Source: Stachybotrys elegans (Eukaryota; Ascomycota; Sordariomycetes; Hypocreales; Stachybotryaceae). From it: a stretch of 64,000 bases of DNA. Below are positions 45,523 to 58,400 of this stretch, piece by piece. Below the pieces are notes generated by a model. That model was not told the DNA's origin. It was given only the letters and a program-made list of their open reading frames with translations, and did not search any database. Every line of letters begins with the position of its first letter. Within the stretch, counting starts at the first letter, position 1. The position numbers were made by a program, and so were the translations under genes. The stretch is taken from NCBI GenBank assembly GCA_020746835.1, contig JAGPNK010000002.1, forward strand, positions 1,984,001 through 2,048,000, read 5' to 3'.

Positions 45523-48500
45523 TCACTGCAAGAGGAGAGCCTCCTCATTCAAGACACCAAAGAGCATCTCAATCTCGAGCCTCACCTTCTTCAGCTCCGC
45601 TGCGACCTGCGCCGTGACAAGCGTGTAGGCATACATGAGAGCGTAATCCTGCTCCTGGGCAATCGTGGAGAGATCACCCCCGTTCCTCATCTGATGCTCC
45701 ATGTGCTCCTTTCGGAAGATGTAGATCTTGCCCAGCAGACGGTCCTTGATGTTGTCTACCGTGGGTATGGCGTCTGTGAGGGGATACTCGAGCATGATGC
45801 ACGAGGCGAGCACCTGAAATACGTGGCAGATGCGCTGGCACAACAACTGCCTCTCTGGTTCGACAAACTCGATGAGATCTCGCTCGCCGTCGGAGAGTGT
45901 GAGGCGCTTCTGCGAGATGAGCCTCATGGCATAGAAACCATTGAGAATATTCTTGGTCGAGTTCATGATTCTGCCATAGGACTCGTAGGGGAAAGGTCCG
46001 CGGAGCTCAAACTCCGACTTGGCAGAGTCCCGGAGCGACTCAAGCTTGAATGCTGCACACAATCAATTAGCTTCTACACTCATAAGAAAGGCATGCGGGA
46101 TGCGGGAAACAAACCATATCTTTGGAGTGCAGCCTGCTCTCCCTCGCGCATGTAGTCCAGTGTCGTCTTGCTGTGAAGCATTACACCCAGCGGTCCTCGT
46201 TTCCAGATGAGACCCAGCTGCAGATACAGCACTGCAAGACCCTCGCGGAACTTGCGTCTGCCAGAGATGGGCCACAGCACTCTGCACACAATCATTCCCC
46301 ACAAGATACCGAGGGTGACGGCGACGACTCTGTGGTAGGTGATGTTGAAAATGAAAGGGTGCGCACCACCCTCATCGTCGTCATCGTCGTCGACCTTCTG
46401 AGACAAGCTATAGGCGTACAAGACGATAACATTGTAGGCCAGAAGACAGATTCTTCCCAGAGGACCGTTCTTGACCACGAGGATGAGGTAGAAGCTGCCC
46501 AGAGCCACGAGCCAACCGAAAAGTGCCAGCAAGTACGGGTTCTCAAACGCCAACAGCCAAGATAGACAAGCACATGTACCACCCATCAGGGTGCCGAGAA
46601 ACCTGGCTGTTCCACTGGTGTTGGCAGCGCCGGTTGTCATACCGACGACAATCATGAAGGACAGCAGGCCCCATTCGCCTCTCCAATGCTCGTATATGGG
46701 GCGCGTGGCGGGGATGAAAGCAAACTGCGCCCAGAGGATGGCACCGATGCCTACCTTGATGCCGAACAATATATCCTCCTTCGCAAGGAAGCGGAGCACC
46801 TTCAAGAGATTCTCCGATACCGCCCGCACATATTTGCTCGTCTGTGGAGCGGCGTCCCAGCTGAACGTGTCCCTGCGTGTCACCATCTCATCCGGGATAC
46901 CCTTGGGCAGGGCTGACTTTCTGATGCTTTTGACGGGCATTGGTTTGGGCAAGAGAGATTCGGTTTCGGTACTTGACTTGGCGCTGCCGCCGAAATGCGT
47001 CCAGAACTTCATCCAGTTCCAGCTTCTCCCATTGGTCTCGGTGACATGTTTGAGTTCTTCGAGCACATCCAGATAAGAGTCTATTTCTTCGGCAACGGCC
47101 TGCAAGCTAAAGGAGAAGTGACCACACGCAGCGGCGACCTCCTCAATATCGGCCTGGATGGCCTCTGACCTCGAACGGCCGAGTTCAATACTTCGGTAGA
47201 GCTCCTGCAAGGCGCTGCCTCTGACGTCGTTGAACAAATTGAGCGCATCTCGAAGGCTCTCGCGCAGTTGGTCATTAGCAGCAACCTCACTGGTGGGATC
47301 ATCACCAAAAGGAGGCTCTCGGAGCGTCTCAGACAGAGTGTAAGCCAGTGATTTCAACGAGGGACCCAGGAGCTGGATGAACAGCTCAAAAATATCCGAG
47401 GGCGCCTGGAACACTCTTGGTGCTGTGATGGATGCATCGGAACGGGTTCTTTGAGTTGGGGGATGCTGCCGATCATCCTCGGTGGACTCATCAATTACGG
47501 AGAGTCGGTCCTTGCCCGACTCTATCGCGCCTGAAAATGAACGCATAAACGTAGGCCCGCGAACAGTTCCCATTCCAGTAGGGGACATAAGCCCTGAAGC
47601 GAGAGGATCCGTCTGGGGAGTCTCTCTAAGTAGCGTGAACTGCGTTTGGAGGGCGCTGTGAAGACCCCCGATAGCTTGCGAGAGGGCCTCTAAGGATTTG
47701 ACGAGGCGTTTGTCAAGCTTGTAGATCTTTTCATTGCCAAGGAAATAGTGCTCGAACTTGGATTCCCTCAGGCCTTTGGTCACGGAGGAGTAGGACGAAT
47801 TGTACCGAGCACTAACCCTCGCATAGTGTGATGACTTGACTGCATCCTCAGACCCTTCGATGAAGCCTCTGGTAATGAAGCTGATCTTATCGCTCAGCGC
47901 CACCGCGCAGGACGTGAAGGATGTGCGCATCTGTTCCCTGGCCGAGACTCGCCAGACAAGAAGATTGACAGCCGAGGTGAAGGAGATACCAAGGAGCAGC
48001 ATTTTCAGCATTTGCGTCATCTTCTCGCCCGAGAAGAAGCCTTCGCGGACTGAGTCTTCCTTGGTAAGCACGCTGATGATGGCGATGGATGCCAGAGTCG
48101 ACGCCGTGTTCACGAGGGGCTGGTTTATACGCTGCTTCACCCAACCCACAAAACCCAGACCACCGCCAATGCAGATGAATAGCACAAAGATATGCGCCGG
48201 GGTGACATGTCCAAATTGCGAGCGCGAGGCAATGGATACGGCCATTGCCATGAGGCAGACGAGCTCGGCATAGACCACGGCAGTAATGGCGATAAGGACT
48301 GCCTCCAGCATGGATCCAGCGGTGCGGGCAGGGTGGAAGTAGACAGTCAGGGTGGCGACAATATGCTTGCCGTCGCGATGGCCTAAGAAATTGGACAGCG
48401 GCGACCAAAAGGTAGCTGTACTGCCCAGCAGATAGGCCAGGGTACACTTGAGCACGCCACGTCCCTCCTCCGTCTTGAAGAAGGCCCAAGTCCGCACCGC

Positions 48501-48826
48501 ACTGTCCTTGGCCGCGGCCCCAAAGGCATCGAATCGCTCGCGAAAGGTCTCTGCGTATTCCGGGGACGTCTCCAATGGCGCCGTGTTCTCACGGGTGGAT
48601 TCGCGGGTAAAGGAGCTCGAGGTTCGGAGGGTGAATTGGCGGCGGGAGCGCTCGCCCGTCTGGGGGACGACGAAGATTCCGTTTCGCAGTTTCTGCGCTC
48701 CTCGTCAGCGGGAAGGGAACAAGGCAAGCGCGCGGTAGAGGGGAAGGGGGTTATGCTCACGCTGCGCGGCCTGATGAAGCCTCTGGGAGGCCGAGTCGCC
48801 GGGGGAGAGACGGGTGGTGAGCTCAT
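45523..48826 (-). CDS. BRE4/ArAE-type (aromatic acid exporter family) integral membrane protein
   Basis: Three exons, 48826-48761, 48692-46115 and 46052-45523, give 1,057 aa. Joins read FIRPRS-KLRNGIFVV and LQRYG/A-FKLESLRD. The ATG at 48826 is chosen because the long frame otherwise opens only at a TTG. The protein has two blocks of hydrophobic helices, one at about 100-260 (AYLLGSTATFWSPL, AVVYAELVCLMAMAV, TPAHIFVLFICIGGGLGFVG) and one at about 700-870 (VGIGAILWAQFAFI, LLSFMIVVGMT, YLLALFGWLVALGSFYLI), separated by a long helical cytosolic region. The order matches the ArAE_2_N / FUSC-like / BRE4 arrangement of fungal proteins related to yeast BRE4, whose loss gives brefeldin A sensitivity and vacuole fragmentation. 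Transport substrate unknown. Confidence 0.9.
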
Positions 48827-49954
48827 GGCTGGTTCGCGGCGGTCAACGCAGATCCTATATCATAGGTGTGGCAGTTGAGATATGCGTGCTGGACAAGGCA
48901 ACTCGGTCGACCGCGCTGGCCAGCCTGGCCAAAGTACCGTCGCCGTCGTCGGCGTCAGGTTCGCGGGTTCTCAAGGGCAGCCGAGTCGTCTGAAGGGGAC
49001 GCGACAGGACGGTTGTTGGCTGCCTCCCTCGCAAGACGGAACGAAGGGTATGAGATCAGCCGGCGCGATGTGGTCATTGGCTGGAATAAACAATCTGCCT
49101 GCCCAGAAGGATTTATTCCAGGCAAGATCGTAGGACCCGCTTGCAGAACGAACAAGGGATCCAAAATGACGAAGGTCATGTCCTGGAAAGCCCAACAAAG
49201 CCCAATCAGAATGCAGGGAGAGCTCAAATTAATTAAGTGCATGCATGCATGCATCCATTGCAATAGCGCAGCCGCCGTCGCTATTGAGAAAGAATAGCTC
49301 CAACATGGCTGGTTGTTGGGAAAGCTGATGCATGTCTCAGCTACCATCAGCTTTGAGTCTCAAAGAGCCGTAACTACCAGTGCTACAGCTTATGGACAAC
49401 CACCAGTCCCTGCTTTTTTTCTTCTTCCCTTCTCTTCTTCTTCATCCTCTGCAGTACTTATGCCAAGCTGCATATATAAGTCCTTGCTTCTTGCTGGTGG
49501 AGATGGTTGGTGGGCCATGAAACTTAGCAACAACGGCCAGAAGAGGGACCATCGCTCGCGATAGCGCTTACCTTGGACTATCAGTATAACCTTCATAAAC
49601 ACCTAGGTATCTACTTCGCTACATTGCCTTGATGACAACTCATACAGCTACAAGCCCCGGCCTCAACCACTCCCGCACCACGTACGCCTGTGGAAGCTCG
49701 GTGTGCATCGTGCTCCCTTGAACACATCTCTCCTCTCGAGTGCAGAGACTCCAGGTGAGTGGAATACTTCGTAGACAGCTTAGCAGAAGCACAAGAGAGT
49801 TGGAAATAGTTGCTTGGTACCAGGAGTTGTGTTTGGAACCTATGAGAGGTCAAAGTCTATTAGCCATATCGGCAGCAAACTAACTCAACTCTCTTAGAAA
49901 CGCTTTTTCTGCAGGCATCTTCACATTCCCGCCAGACTTTCATCTGAGTGACTC
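48827..49954. other. Divergent promoter region, BRE4-like gene / HAD hydrolase
   Basis: 1.1 kb with no supported gene. Contains a TGCA tandem run at about 49238-49254 and a C/T-rich block at about 49410-49450. The open frames at 48866-49347 overlap on both strands without coding character. Confidence 0.55.
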
Positions 49955-50760
49955 ATGCATCGCACGCTCATCAACATGGCAACTCATATCCCCAAGCGAT
50001 TTGCGGCTCTAAAGGAGACCGCCGTCTCTTCGACACAGGCTCCTGTTCTTAAGGGCGTGGTGTTTGACATGGACGGGACCTTGTGGTGAGTGCTTGGATC
50101 GCCCCCCTCTTGTGGCATCAACCTCGCAGCTCATCTCGGCATGTGTCTTCAGCTAATGGCTAGTGCTGCAGCCTGCCGCAAACCTACATGTTTGGCGAGA
50201 TGCGCGCCGCTCTCGGGATATCAAAGGCCATCGACATCCTCGAGCATATCGAGTCACTGCCCGCCGAGGAGCAGCCTGCCGCGTATAATCACATCAAGAA
50301 CATTGAGCAAGAGGCCATGAAGTCTCAGACGCCTCAGCCCGGTCTCTCTGCGCTCATGTCCTACCTCGACTCGCGCAACATCCGCAAGGCAATATGCACC
50401 CGTAACTTTCAGCTGCCGGTCCAGAACCTCCTGTCCAACTTCCTGCCCACCTCGCTCTTTCACCCCATTGTCACCCGAGACTTCAAGCCCCCAAAGCCTA
50501 GCCCTGCCGGTATTCTGCACATTGCCAAGAACTGGGGTCTCGAGGATGGCAGCGGTCTGATCATGGTTGGTGACTCGATCGACGATATGATGGCGGGCAG
50601 GGCTGCCGGTGCGGCCACTGTGCTCCTCCTGAGTGATGTCAACCAACACTTGATGGAGCACGGCGCCACCGACTTGGTGATAAGGCAGCTTGATGAGCTG
50701 GTAGACATCCTCGAAAGTGGGTTTCAAGGTCGAGAAATCATCCCAGAAAAGGCCGTATAG
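49955..50760 (+). CDS. HAD-superfamily hydrolase
   Basis: Small phosphatase-like hydrolase of unknown substrate. Exons 49955-50085 and 50172-50760 (donor GTGAGT, acceptor CTGCAG) give 239 aa; the join reads DMDGTL-CLPQTYMFGE. The catalytic motif I VVFDMDGTL (about 36-44) provides the nucleophile and acid/base Asp. A small helical cap follows (about 50-100). Motif II is ICTRN, motif III lies in DFKPPKPSPAG, and motif IV is MVGDSIDDMMAGRAAGA. It resembles the uncharacterised yeast YOR131C-type HADs. A second in-frame Met at 49976 (MATHIPKRF) could be the start; the longer form has a slightly amphipathic basic N-terminus that might be a mitochondrial signal. Confidence 0.92.
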
Positions 50761-51169
50761 GCGGGCGTACAGGTCACGCACTGAGAGTAGATTTCATAGA
50801 GCCCACGCGGAAAAAGACGTGTCTTTCAGCTCAGTTGCAATTTGTCAACCGCAAGTGTCTTGCTTTATTTCATTGCACTCACGCCCACTTGCTCCACTGC
50901 TACATATACATACTCGAGGCAGAAATCCAAATACCTTCATCTTGTCTCATGATAAAGGGCTCCTCACCGACGGCCGGGGCATACAGTAACCGCAGATTCT
51001 TTCATGTGTACTAGAAGAGCCAATGGAACTGAAAAACAGACTAGACGCAGCAAACATGCCTATATGGTACGCCAATAAATGCAAGTCAGACTCGCTGGTA
51101 CGAGTGTACGGCAAGCTCATGTAGATGCAATGTGTATTTTTTTTTATTCTTACTGAAGGCAACAACTCT
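50761..51169. other. Convergent intergenic region HAD / MAPKK
   Basis: Shared 3' region with a T run at about 51137-51145. No gene seen. Confidence 0.6.
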
Positions 51170-52853
51170 CTAGACCCCATAGGCAGGGTTGGGAGGAAGT
51201 CCAAAGGTAGCCTGTCTGCGATTTTCCCTCCGAGGGTCATCCGGCGTCTCCTTTCGGGGAGGGGGAGGGGGGAGAGGACCTCCTGGTGGTGCTGGCCTGA
51301 CCGGCAGGCTGAAAGTGGCTGCGTTGGCGCTGACAGGACCAGCACTGTCCGAGTAGCCTGAAACCTTGGGTATCGAGTTGGTCGTGATGATTCGAGGTCC
51401 GAGTCCCGGGTGAGCCGAACCAGGCGTACGGCCCGGGCCCCCATTTCGAGTTGGTGATCTATTCTGGTCCCGAGGAGAGATGATGCCGGCTCCGCCGATG
51501 GGGATCTCGCCCGAGGTGGGGGTGGGCAGTCCACGCTCGTCGGTTTGGCTGGTGAAGGTCGGCGAGTCGCTGGAGCGCAGGAGGTCCTGGGTCGAGGGAG
51601 AAAGCTGGGGAGCTAGATGAGACTTGCGGTTGTCTCGCTCCATCAGTCCAACTGCCCACTCTCTCAGGTTGACTGGGGTTCTCTTGGCTGCCTGAACAAA
51701 TGGGTCGTGATCCTGAAAGGAATTTGTTAGCTGGTGGTGATACTGCTGCTACTCGGCAGGGCTGTACATACGAAGAGCTCCTGGGGAGTTGGTCGCGCCT
51801 CGGGCTCCTTGTAGAGACACTTCTGGATCATGTCTTCCAGGATGCTGGGGAACGCGTCGCTCTTGGGAAGCTTCGGTGCGGGCTCGTGCACGATCTGCTG
51901 CAGCAGGTCGAGGATACCGGCGGGCGCACCGTCTCCGTCCGACAGCTGCTCGCTTGCTGCAAATGGGAACTTGCCAATGGCCAGCTCCATGATGCTAAGT
52001 CCAAAACTCCAGACATCGGATTTGACGGTGTACTTCTCGCCTTGAATTCGCTCGGGAGCCATGTAGGTGGATGTACCAACAAAGGTATCCGCAATCGAGT
52101 TGATCAGCTCTCCGGATACACCAAAGTCGCAAAGCTTTATCGAGCCCCGGGAGTTGACGAGGATATTGGATGGCTTGATGTCTCGGTGCATGATATGGTG
52201 CTTGACATAGAGGTACGTCAGTCCTCCCAGGGTCGCTTCGGCAATCTTGCCTAGAACATCGACGCGGACGGGGCCAAAGACTCTGGATACTCGATCAAGC
52301 GATCTGCCAGGAAATCAGTAACTATCACAGCTGGGCCAACTCTCCCCCTCGGGGCCACGCACCCTACGTCCATGTACTCCATGCACATGATGACATCGTT
52401 GTTGTAGTTGAGGAAGGCTCCGTAAAAGGTCACGATATAGTCGGAGTGGCACCCGTGCATGATCTGTAGTTCTCGCACGATGCGCTTTCGCATTTCCTTC
52501 TTGGCTTCCACGTGAATGACCTAGCCACATTGTCAGCAGTTGGGCGGGCAAGAGGATATCACGCGGGTGCGAACCTTGCGGGCCATGACGGTACCCGTGG
52601 TGAGGTGCTTGACTTTGCTGACGGTACCACCATTGCCGGATCCCAGTTCCTTGAGAATCTCGAGGTCCTCGGGTCGCAGGTCAAGCTTGTACTCGATGCC
52701 AATCTCCAGCTGCTCGTCCTTGTTGTCATCCCGGCTGCGGCTGTCGGGTCTGCTCGTCTCGGCGGTAGGGGGAGGTCGAGGGGCAGCTGGCGTCAGGGCG
52801 AGGCCCTTGACGTTCTTGCGCTTCATAGAGCGCGGGGCAAAGGGATCACCCAT
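51170..52853 (-). CDS. MAP kinase kinase of the STE7/MEK-2 (Fus3/Kss1-type) pathway
   Basis: Dual-specificity kinase expected to activate the Fus3/Kss1-type MAPK controlling mating, fusion, appressorium formation and virulence in filamentous ascomycetes. Four exons, 52853-52575, 52520-52363, 52303-51772 and 51712-51170, give 503 aa. Joins read MARK-VIHVEAKKE, YMDVG-SLDRVSRVFG and QELF-DHDPFVQAAKR. The N-terminus carries a MAPK docking motif of basic residues then LxL (MKRKNVKGLAL). The kinase domain (about 60-340) shows GSGNGGTVSKV, HHIMHRDIKPSN, CDFGVSG, and the activation loop SIADTFVGTSTYMAPER with the S-x-x-x-T phosphosites. The C-terminal 130 residues are Pro/Ser-rich and disordered. Intron 1 uses a poor donor (GTTCGC). 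The assignment to STE7 rather than MKK1 or PBS2 rests on the docking segment and tail and is fairly secure. Confidence 0.93.
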
Positions 52854-54819
52854 GGCGAGGGAGGGCTTTGGCAAAGCGTTTCCTTTGCTGTAGTGTGGAG
52901 GTTGAGGTGGTGGGCGGCTCGCGGCGCGAGGGGCAGCAGGACGATCTCGAGCGGTAGTTTCGTCGTGATTTCAGTCGAGTCAGACGACGGCTGGCACTCC
53001 CCTCGGAAAAGTAGCCGATTTTAGGGATACGAGGACAGGAGCTGTCGCTGTCGCTGTCGGCCTCTCTGCAATGTGCAAAGGCTGTGTAGAAGCACAGGCG
53101 AGGGAGAAGGCGAAGGCGACCCAGTCCTGACTGTGGTCCTGGAGAGGTAGACGGACGGTCCTGGGGCCTGGGATAGTGGGGGTGCGTGCGTGCGTGCGTG
53201 CGCTTGTTGTCCCTCAGATTCGGCTCGACGAAATAAATATGCACTGCACAGGAAGGCAAACGTGGGCGGCAAGAGTGGCAGGAAGCCGCTGCAGAAAACG
53301 AAGGTCCGTTCCGGAGCAGTTTCTCAGCAGACACAGGCCCGGATATCAAAAATCCAATGTACGACTTTCAGGTGCCGGTGCACGAAAATGTAAAGGGGCA
53401 GAGAGGGAGTCTCTGGTTGCAAGTGAGCTTGGGGTAGGGCCGGCAGATAAGAGGCCCGTGGCGGAGGGTGGAATGAGTGTATCGCCTAGTACGGAGCCCG
53501 TCCACTGGGTACTTCCCGCTTAGTACTTAGCCCATCCTCCAGCAGTGGGCGAGGTGCCTGTCACACAGGTACTCCGTACTCAGGTGCCCAGCGGGCTTCA
53601 GGTAGGCAGGATGATAGAGCCTGAGGTGGGGTTCCCGTCGCATCAAGTAAAGGGACATCATCCTATCCGCGTCCGTAGACAGGGAAGTACCCTCTTGTTG
53701 CTTGTTGCTCGTTGCTTTGGACTCGACCTGAGGGGCTTGATGGACAGGGGAGAAATGGAGATGGCTGCTTCCGAGAGAAACCAACAGCCCCCTGAAAGGG
53801 TCGGACAGGGGTCTCTTCCATCCCATCCATCCATTTGATAGTTGTGTCACACCTCGAAGCAACCCAACACCAGCCTGACAGCCAGCCTACCGCCAGTCAA
53901 GAGGAAGTTGGCCTGCTGTACCTACAGCTGCCCAGGCACAGACACCAAGACATAACTACATGGCCATGAGCTTGTTTCAACGCACAAGGATATACCGAGT
54001 GCCGGCCTTGGGCAATGTCCGTCCGTCCGTCCGTCCACTGCCTGATGATGTGAAACCTAGCCCGGCTATCTGTATCTGGGCCGTGCCTGTCTGGCTAGAT
54101 TCAAAGGATCCCTGGCCATTCACCTTCCAGCCACGCCCAAGTTACTCTTGACTAGGCTGTGATTCATGCCTCTGCCCGCATCTGATCACCAAGGGAGACG
54201 ACCCCTCAGATGAGATTCGGTTGCTTCTTGGGGTAGCTCAGTCCTGGCAGCCAGGTTCCTTCATCTCACCTCCAGTCCGCTGACAGGCCTTCATTGGTTA
54301 TAGAGCTGTCGAATCATCTCCACAGAAGCGCTAAATGGCCTCAAGAACGGCCGCCTGGAGTCCTGGGTGGGCGGCACATGCTATCTGGCGCACCACCATG
54401 CCATATGTGCACAACTAGTGCTGTATCTGCGACTGGCTTTCCGCAGGATCATATCATTGAGTTATGATGTGCATGCATGCCTCTGCAAGTGCCGCAGCGC
54501 CTGTTTTCAGTTTCCGGCCCCTCCACCGTCCCATGAATGAGAGAAGGCCTAATCCAAACTAACAAACCCCTGAAGACCAGCTTGAGAAATTCAGGATAAT
54601 ACATCGGAGACAGATTCATGCCATGGTTAACTTGCACTTGGCCTATATACCTACCCCAAGTCCCCATCCTGCGCGATGGGCAATACTTGTTTCACCGCGC
54701 ATGTGCTGATAGTTAGCAGTTTAAGTCAAATGATGAAGAGGCCGTGCAGATTTGATGTTAGCATGGTAGCCAGGCTGCCAGAAGATGCTCAATACAAGTC
54801 GTGTAACATTTGCGCTTCT

Positions 54820-54863
<44 letters not shown>

Positions 54864-55485
54864 GGTAAATAATAAAAAGATTGATACATTTTCTTCTTCT
54901 GCCCATCTGTTTCCTAGGTGCGTCTATGTATTCAATGCCATAATAGGTACCTGTGGAGGGAGGCCGTTGTACAAAAAAGCCAAGAAATATAAGGTTCCAA
55001 AGCCAAAATCACGTGCATCGGCTTCCTCCAACGGTTAGAATTCTACAGAGTATAGGAATTGGTTTGGGGAGCCCAGGTCTGCTCTCTGCTTCCGCAAATT
55101 CATGGTGTTGGTCTTTTTCTATTTGCAGGGAATTTCTTTATCAGCCACAGCCGGGGCGATAAAGCTGGTGTTGCTGCTCCAACATTCATGCGATTACATA
55201 AGTCGGCCAAGTAGCGGATCAACTAAAATTCCCAATCCTTGCGCGACGAGGCTGAAGCTTTGATGGTGCATCTTGCCAGCACGAAATTTCAAAGCCGTGA
55301 CGAGGAGAGCGCTCGAGTTTTCTCCCTCCATTGCCACTTCGCGAATTTCCGCCTGGCTCAATCCAAGACGTGTATCCTGAGGAAACACGTCACGTGGCCA
55401 GCGTGTCTTGCCGAAGCGGCAGCCTACCTTCGGCGCGCGCCAACAACCAGATCCTCCTTTCACCCCCAAACATCACGCCGGCAAC
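52854..55485. other. 2.6-kb divergent region STE7-like MAPKK / SPT6
   Basis: No gene is supported. It carries several tandem tracts (GTGC at 53182-53202, GTCC at 54017-54036, CT at 54825-54860) and one exact TACTCCGTA (53570-53578). Open frames at 53176-53523, 53527-53862 and 54676-55038 are short and without domain character. It presumably holds the promoters and long leaders of both flanking genes. Confidence 0.5.
54825..54860. repeat. (CT)18 dinucleotide microsatellite
   Basis: Uninterrupted CT dinucleotides directly after TTTT and before TTTGG. Intergenic; likely length-polymorphic between strains. Confidence 0.95.
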
Positions 55486-58400
55486 ATGAGCAACAGCATG
55501 CGCGACTTGATCTCGGGGGAGGCCGACCTTGGTGATGATGACGATGATGAATCCTTCGATGAAGATACCGGGCATGAGCGCCGCCGTCGCCCACAGGTCG
55601 AAGACTCCAGCGAGGAGGAGGAAGATGACGACGATGAAGAGGAAGCGCGTAAGGTTGGTCAATTCGGTTCGCCCAATAGTGTGACGTGCTAAGGCTCACT
55701 TGGTTAGGTTCGCGAAGGCTTCATTGTAGATGAAGACGAGGAGGAGGAGGAGGAAGGTGATGAGTCTGATGTAGAAGCACGCCACGTCGTCAAGAGAAAA
55801 CGCGAGCACCGAGATCGAGAAGAGGAAGAGCAGCTTGACGAAGACGATCTGGAGCTCATCGGAGAGCAGTTTGGCGAGCGACCCAAGCCGCAAACACAGG
55901 TGAGACCTCACATCCCTATTTCCCACGTACCGAATCTCGGAACCGACGGTGCTGACTTTTCCACCCAAGTCAAAGTTCAAGCGCCTCAAGCGCGGCCACC
56001 GGGACGAAGACGAAGGCATTGCAGAACCTCGAGGACTGGAAGAGATATTCTCGGACGAAGATGAAGAAGTTGGCGATCGGCGCGCATACGGACGGTCCAA
56101 CTTCAGGTCTCAGGCCGACGAATTCGACGACTTCATCGAGGAAGACTTCCCCGAGGATGAAGATGAGCGCATGCGACAGCTTGAAGACGCCGAAGTGGCG
56201 CGCCCCAGAGACAGGGGCGTTGGAACAGTCGTCGACACCGCGGGTCTGGACAAGGATGCCCTAGAGGACATGGAGGCCATCTTTGGTGACGGTGAAGACT
56301 ACGGCTGGGCCCTTCAGATGGAGGCCGATCAGGAGGAGCGTGAGAAGGAAGACAAAGGAATCGAACTCAAGGACGTTTTCGAGCCCTCCCAGCTCAAGGA
56401 GAGACTTCTTACCGACGAAGACAACGAAATTCGATTCTCCGACGAGCCCGAGCGATTTCAGATCGAACGAAAACCTTTCCGCGAACTCGCCATTACAGAA
56501 GATCTGGCAAGGGAGGAGGCAAGATGGATCAGCAACCAGCTGTGGCCCAAGAAGGGGCTACCGCAGGAGCTGCTGGGCCCCTTTAACAAGGCCATCGTCA
56601 AGGTCATCGACTTCTTCGTCAGGATGGACTTTGAGGTTCCTTTCGTCTTCCACCACCGCAAGGACTATCTCATCCACCCCAAGAAGGCTCGCAGCCGTGG
56701 CGACGCCGATGACCGTCACTACTCGACCGAGGAAGATGAGCGGTTGCTGGACCAGGATGATCTATGGAGAGTCCTGGAGCTCGACATCAAGTTCCGATCC
56801 TTCGTGGAGAAGAGAAACGCGCTGGAGAAGACATATGAAAATCTCAAGACGGTTGATGTTCAGGACACAATGGTTGAAGAGATGATCCCAGAGGCCATCA
56901 CAATGGAGGAGCTCCAAGATCTGCAAGACTACCTTCATTTCCAGTACGGGCCGAAGCTCAAAGATCTGGCCGTCATGGCGGGCAACATGTCGCAAGCCAA
57001 GCGGCCCGGCTCCAAATCGACCGTCTTGGACCGCGTCAGGAATGGCAAGGCCATGTATTTTGTCCAGGCATACGGCATTACTGCGGATCAGCTGGCCAAG
57101 AACGCTCTGCGACAGGGAAAGAAGGTGTCCCCGGATGACGACTCGCAGTACCCTATGGACCTCGCAGACAGCTTGATCGACGAAAACTTTGCGACTGGAG
57201 ACCAGGTGATGCACGCAGCGCGCCAGCTGTATGCCGAGGAGCTCTTTGCCAGCCCTCGCATGCGCAAGTTCTTTAGGACATCCTACTACCATGGCGCAGA
57301 GATCAGCTGCCGACGCACGGATAAGGGTCTGCGAAAGATTGACGACATGCATCCCTACTACGAGATCAAGTACCTGCAGAACCAAGCCATCGCCGATCTT
57401 GTTCACCAGCCCGAGCTGTTCCTCAAGATGATGCGAGCGGAGGAGGAAGGCCTGGTGGAGATCAAACTCGAGATGCCGCGCCGTTACGACTTCCGGCGTC
57501 AGCTGTACCAGGAGTTTGAATCCGAGAACTTTAGCGACCGGGCCGAGCAGTGGCGCGAAGAGCGCAAGAGAGTCTTGGACGTTGCTTACCCCAAGCTGGA
57601 TAAGCTCATCGCGAAGAACATCAAGGAATCGATCCGAACATTCTGCCAGGATGAGATTCTAAAGGCCTGTCGTCAGGTCTACTACAAGCGCCTCGACCAG
57701 GCCCCATATAAGCCAAAGGGCATGATTCTGGGTACAACACCGCGTGTCCTGGTTCTTTCCAATGGTGCGGGCGACCCTGCTCGGGATCCCATCTGTTGGG
57801 TGTGGGTGGACGAGGATGGTCGCGTGCTGGAGCAAGGCAAGTTTGGAAACTTGGCACGAGACGAGGCTCAGCGTCAGGAGTTTGTCGAGCTGGTCAAGCG
57901 CCGCCATCCCGATGTGCTGGGCGTGAGCGGCTGGAGCGCAGAGACCAACAAGCTTGTACGCGACTTGGAGGCTCTTGTCAGCGAGAAGGGCTTAATGGGC
58001 CCCGAGTTTGACGATCCAGAGACCAACGACTACAGCACGGAACCACTGCAAGTCGTCATTATACAGGATGAGGTCGCCCGCCTGTACAAGGACAGCCCCC
58101 GAGCAGTTGCCGAGCACCCTTCCTTGAACCCGGTGACGCGATACTGCATTGCCCTTGCCCGGTACATGCAGAATCCTCTCAAGGAATACGCGGCGCTCGG
58201 AAAGGACGTGGCGTCGTTGTCGTTCCACCCCTGCCAACACCTACTCCCTCAGGACAAGCTCCTCAAGTATCTCGAGTCGGCCATGGTGGACGCGGTGAAC
58301 CTGGTGGGTCTGAACATTGGCGATGCCATGACAGACTCGTACACGGCGAACCTGCTGCCCTACGTTGCTGGCTTGGGTCCCCGCAAGGCTACGAGTGTCA

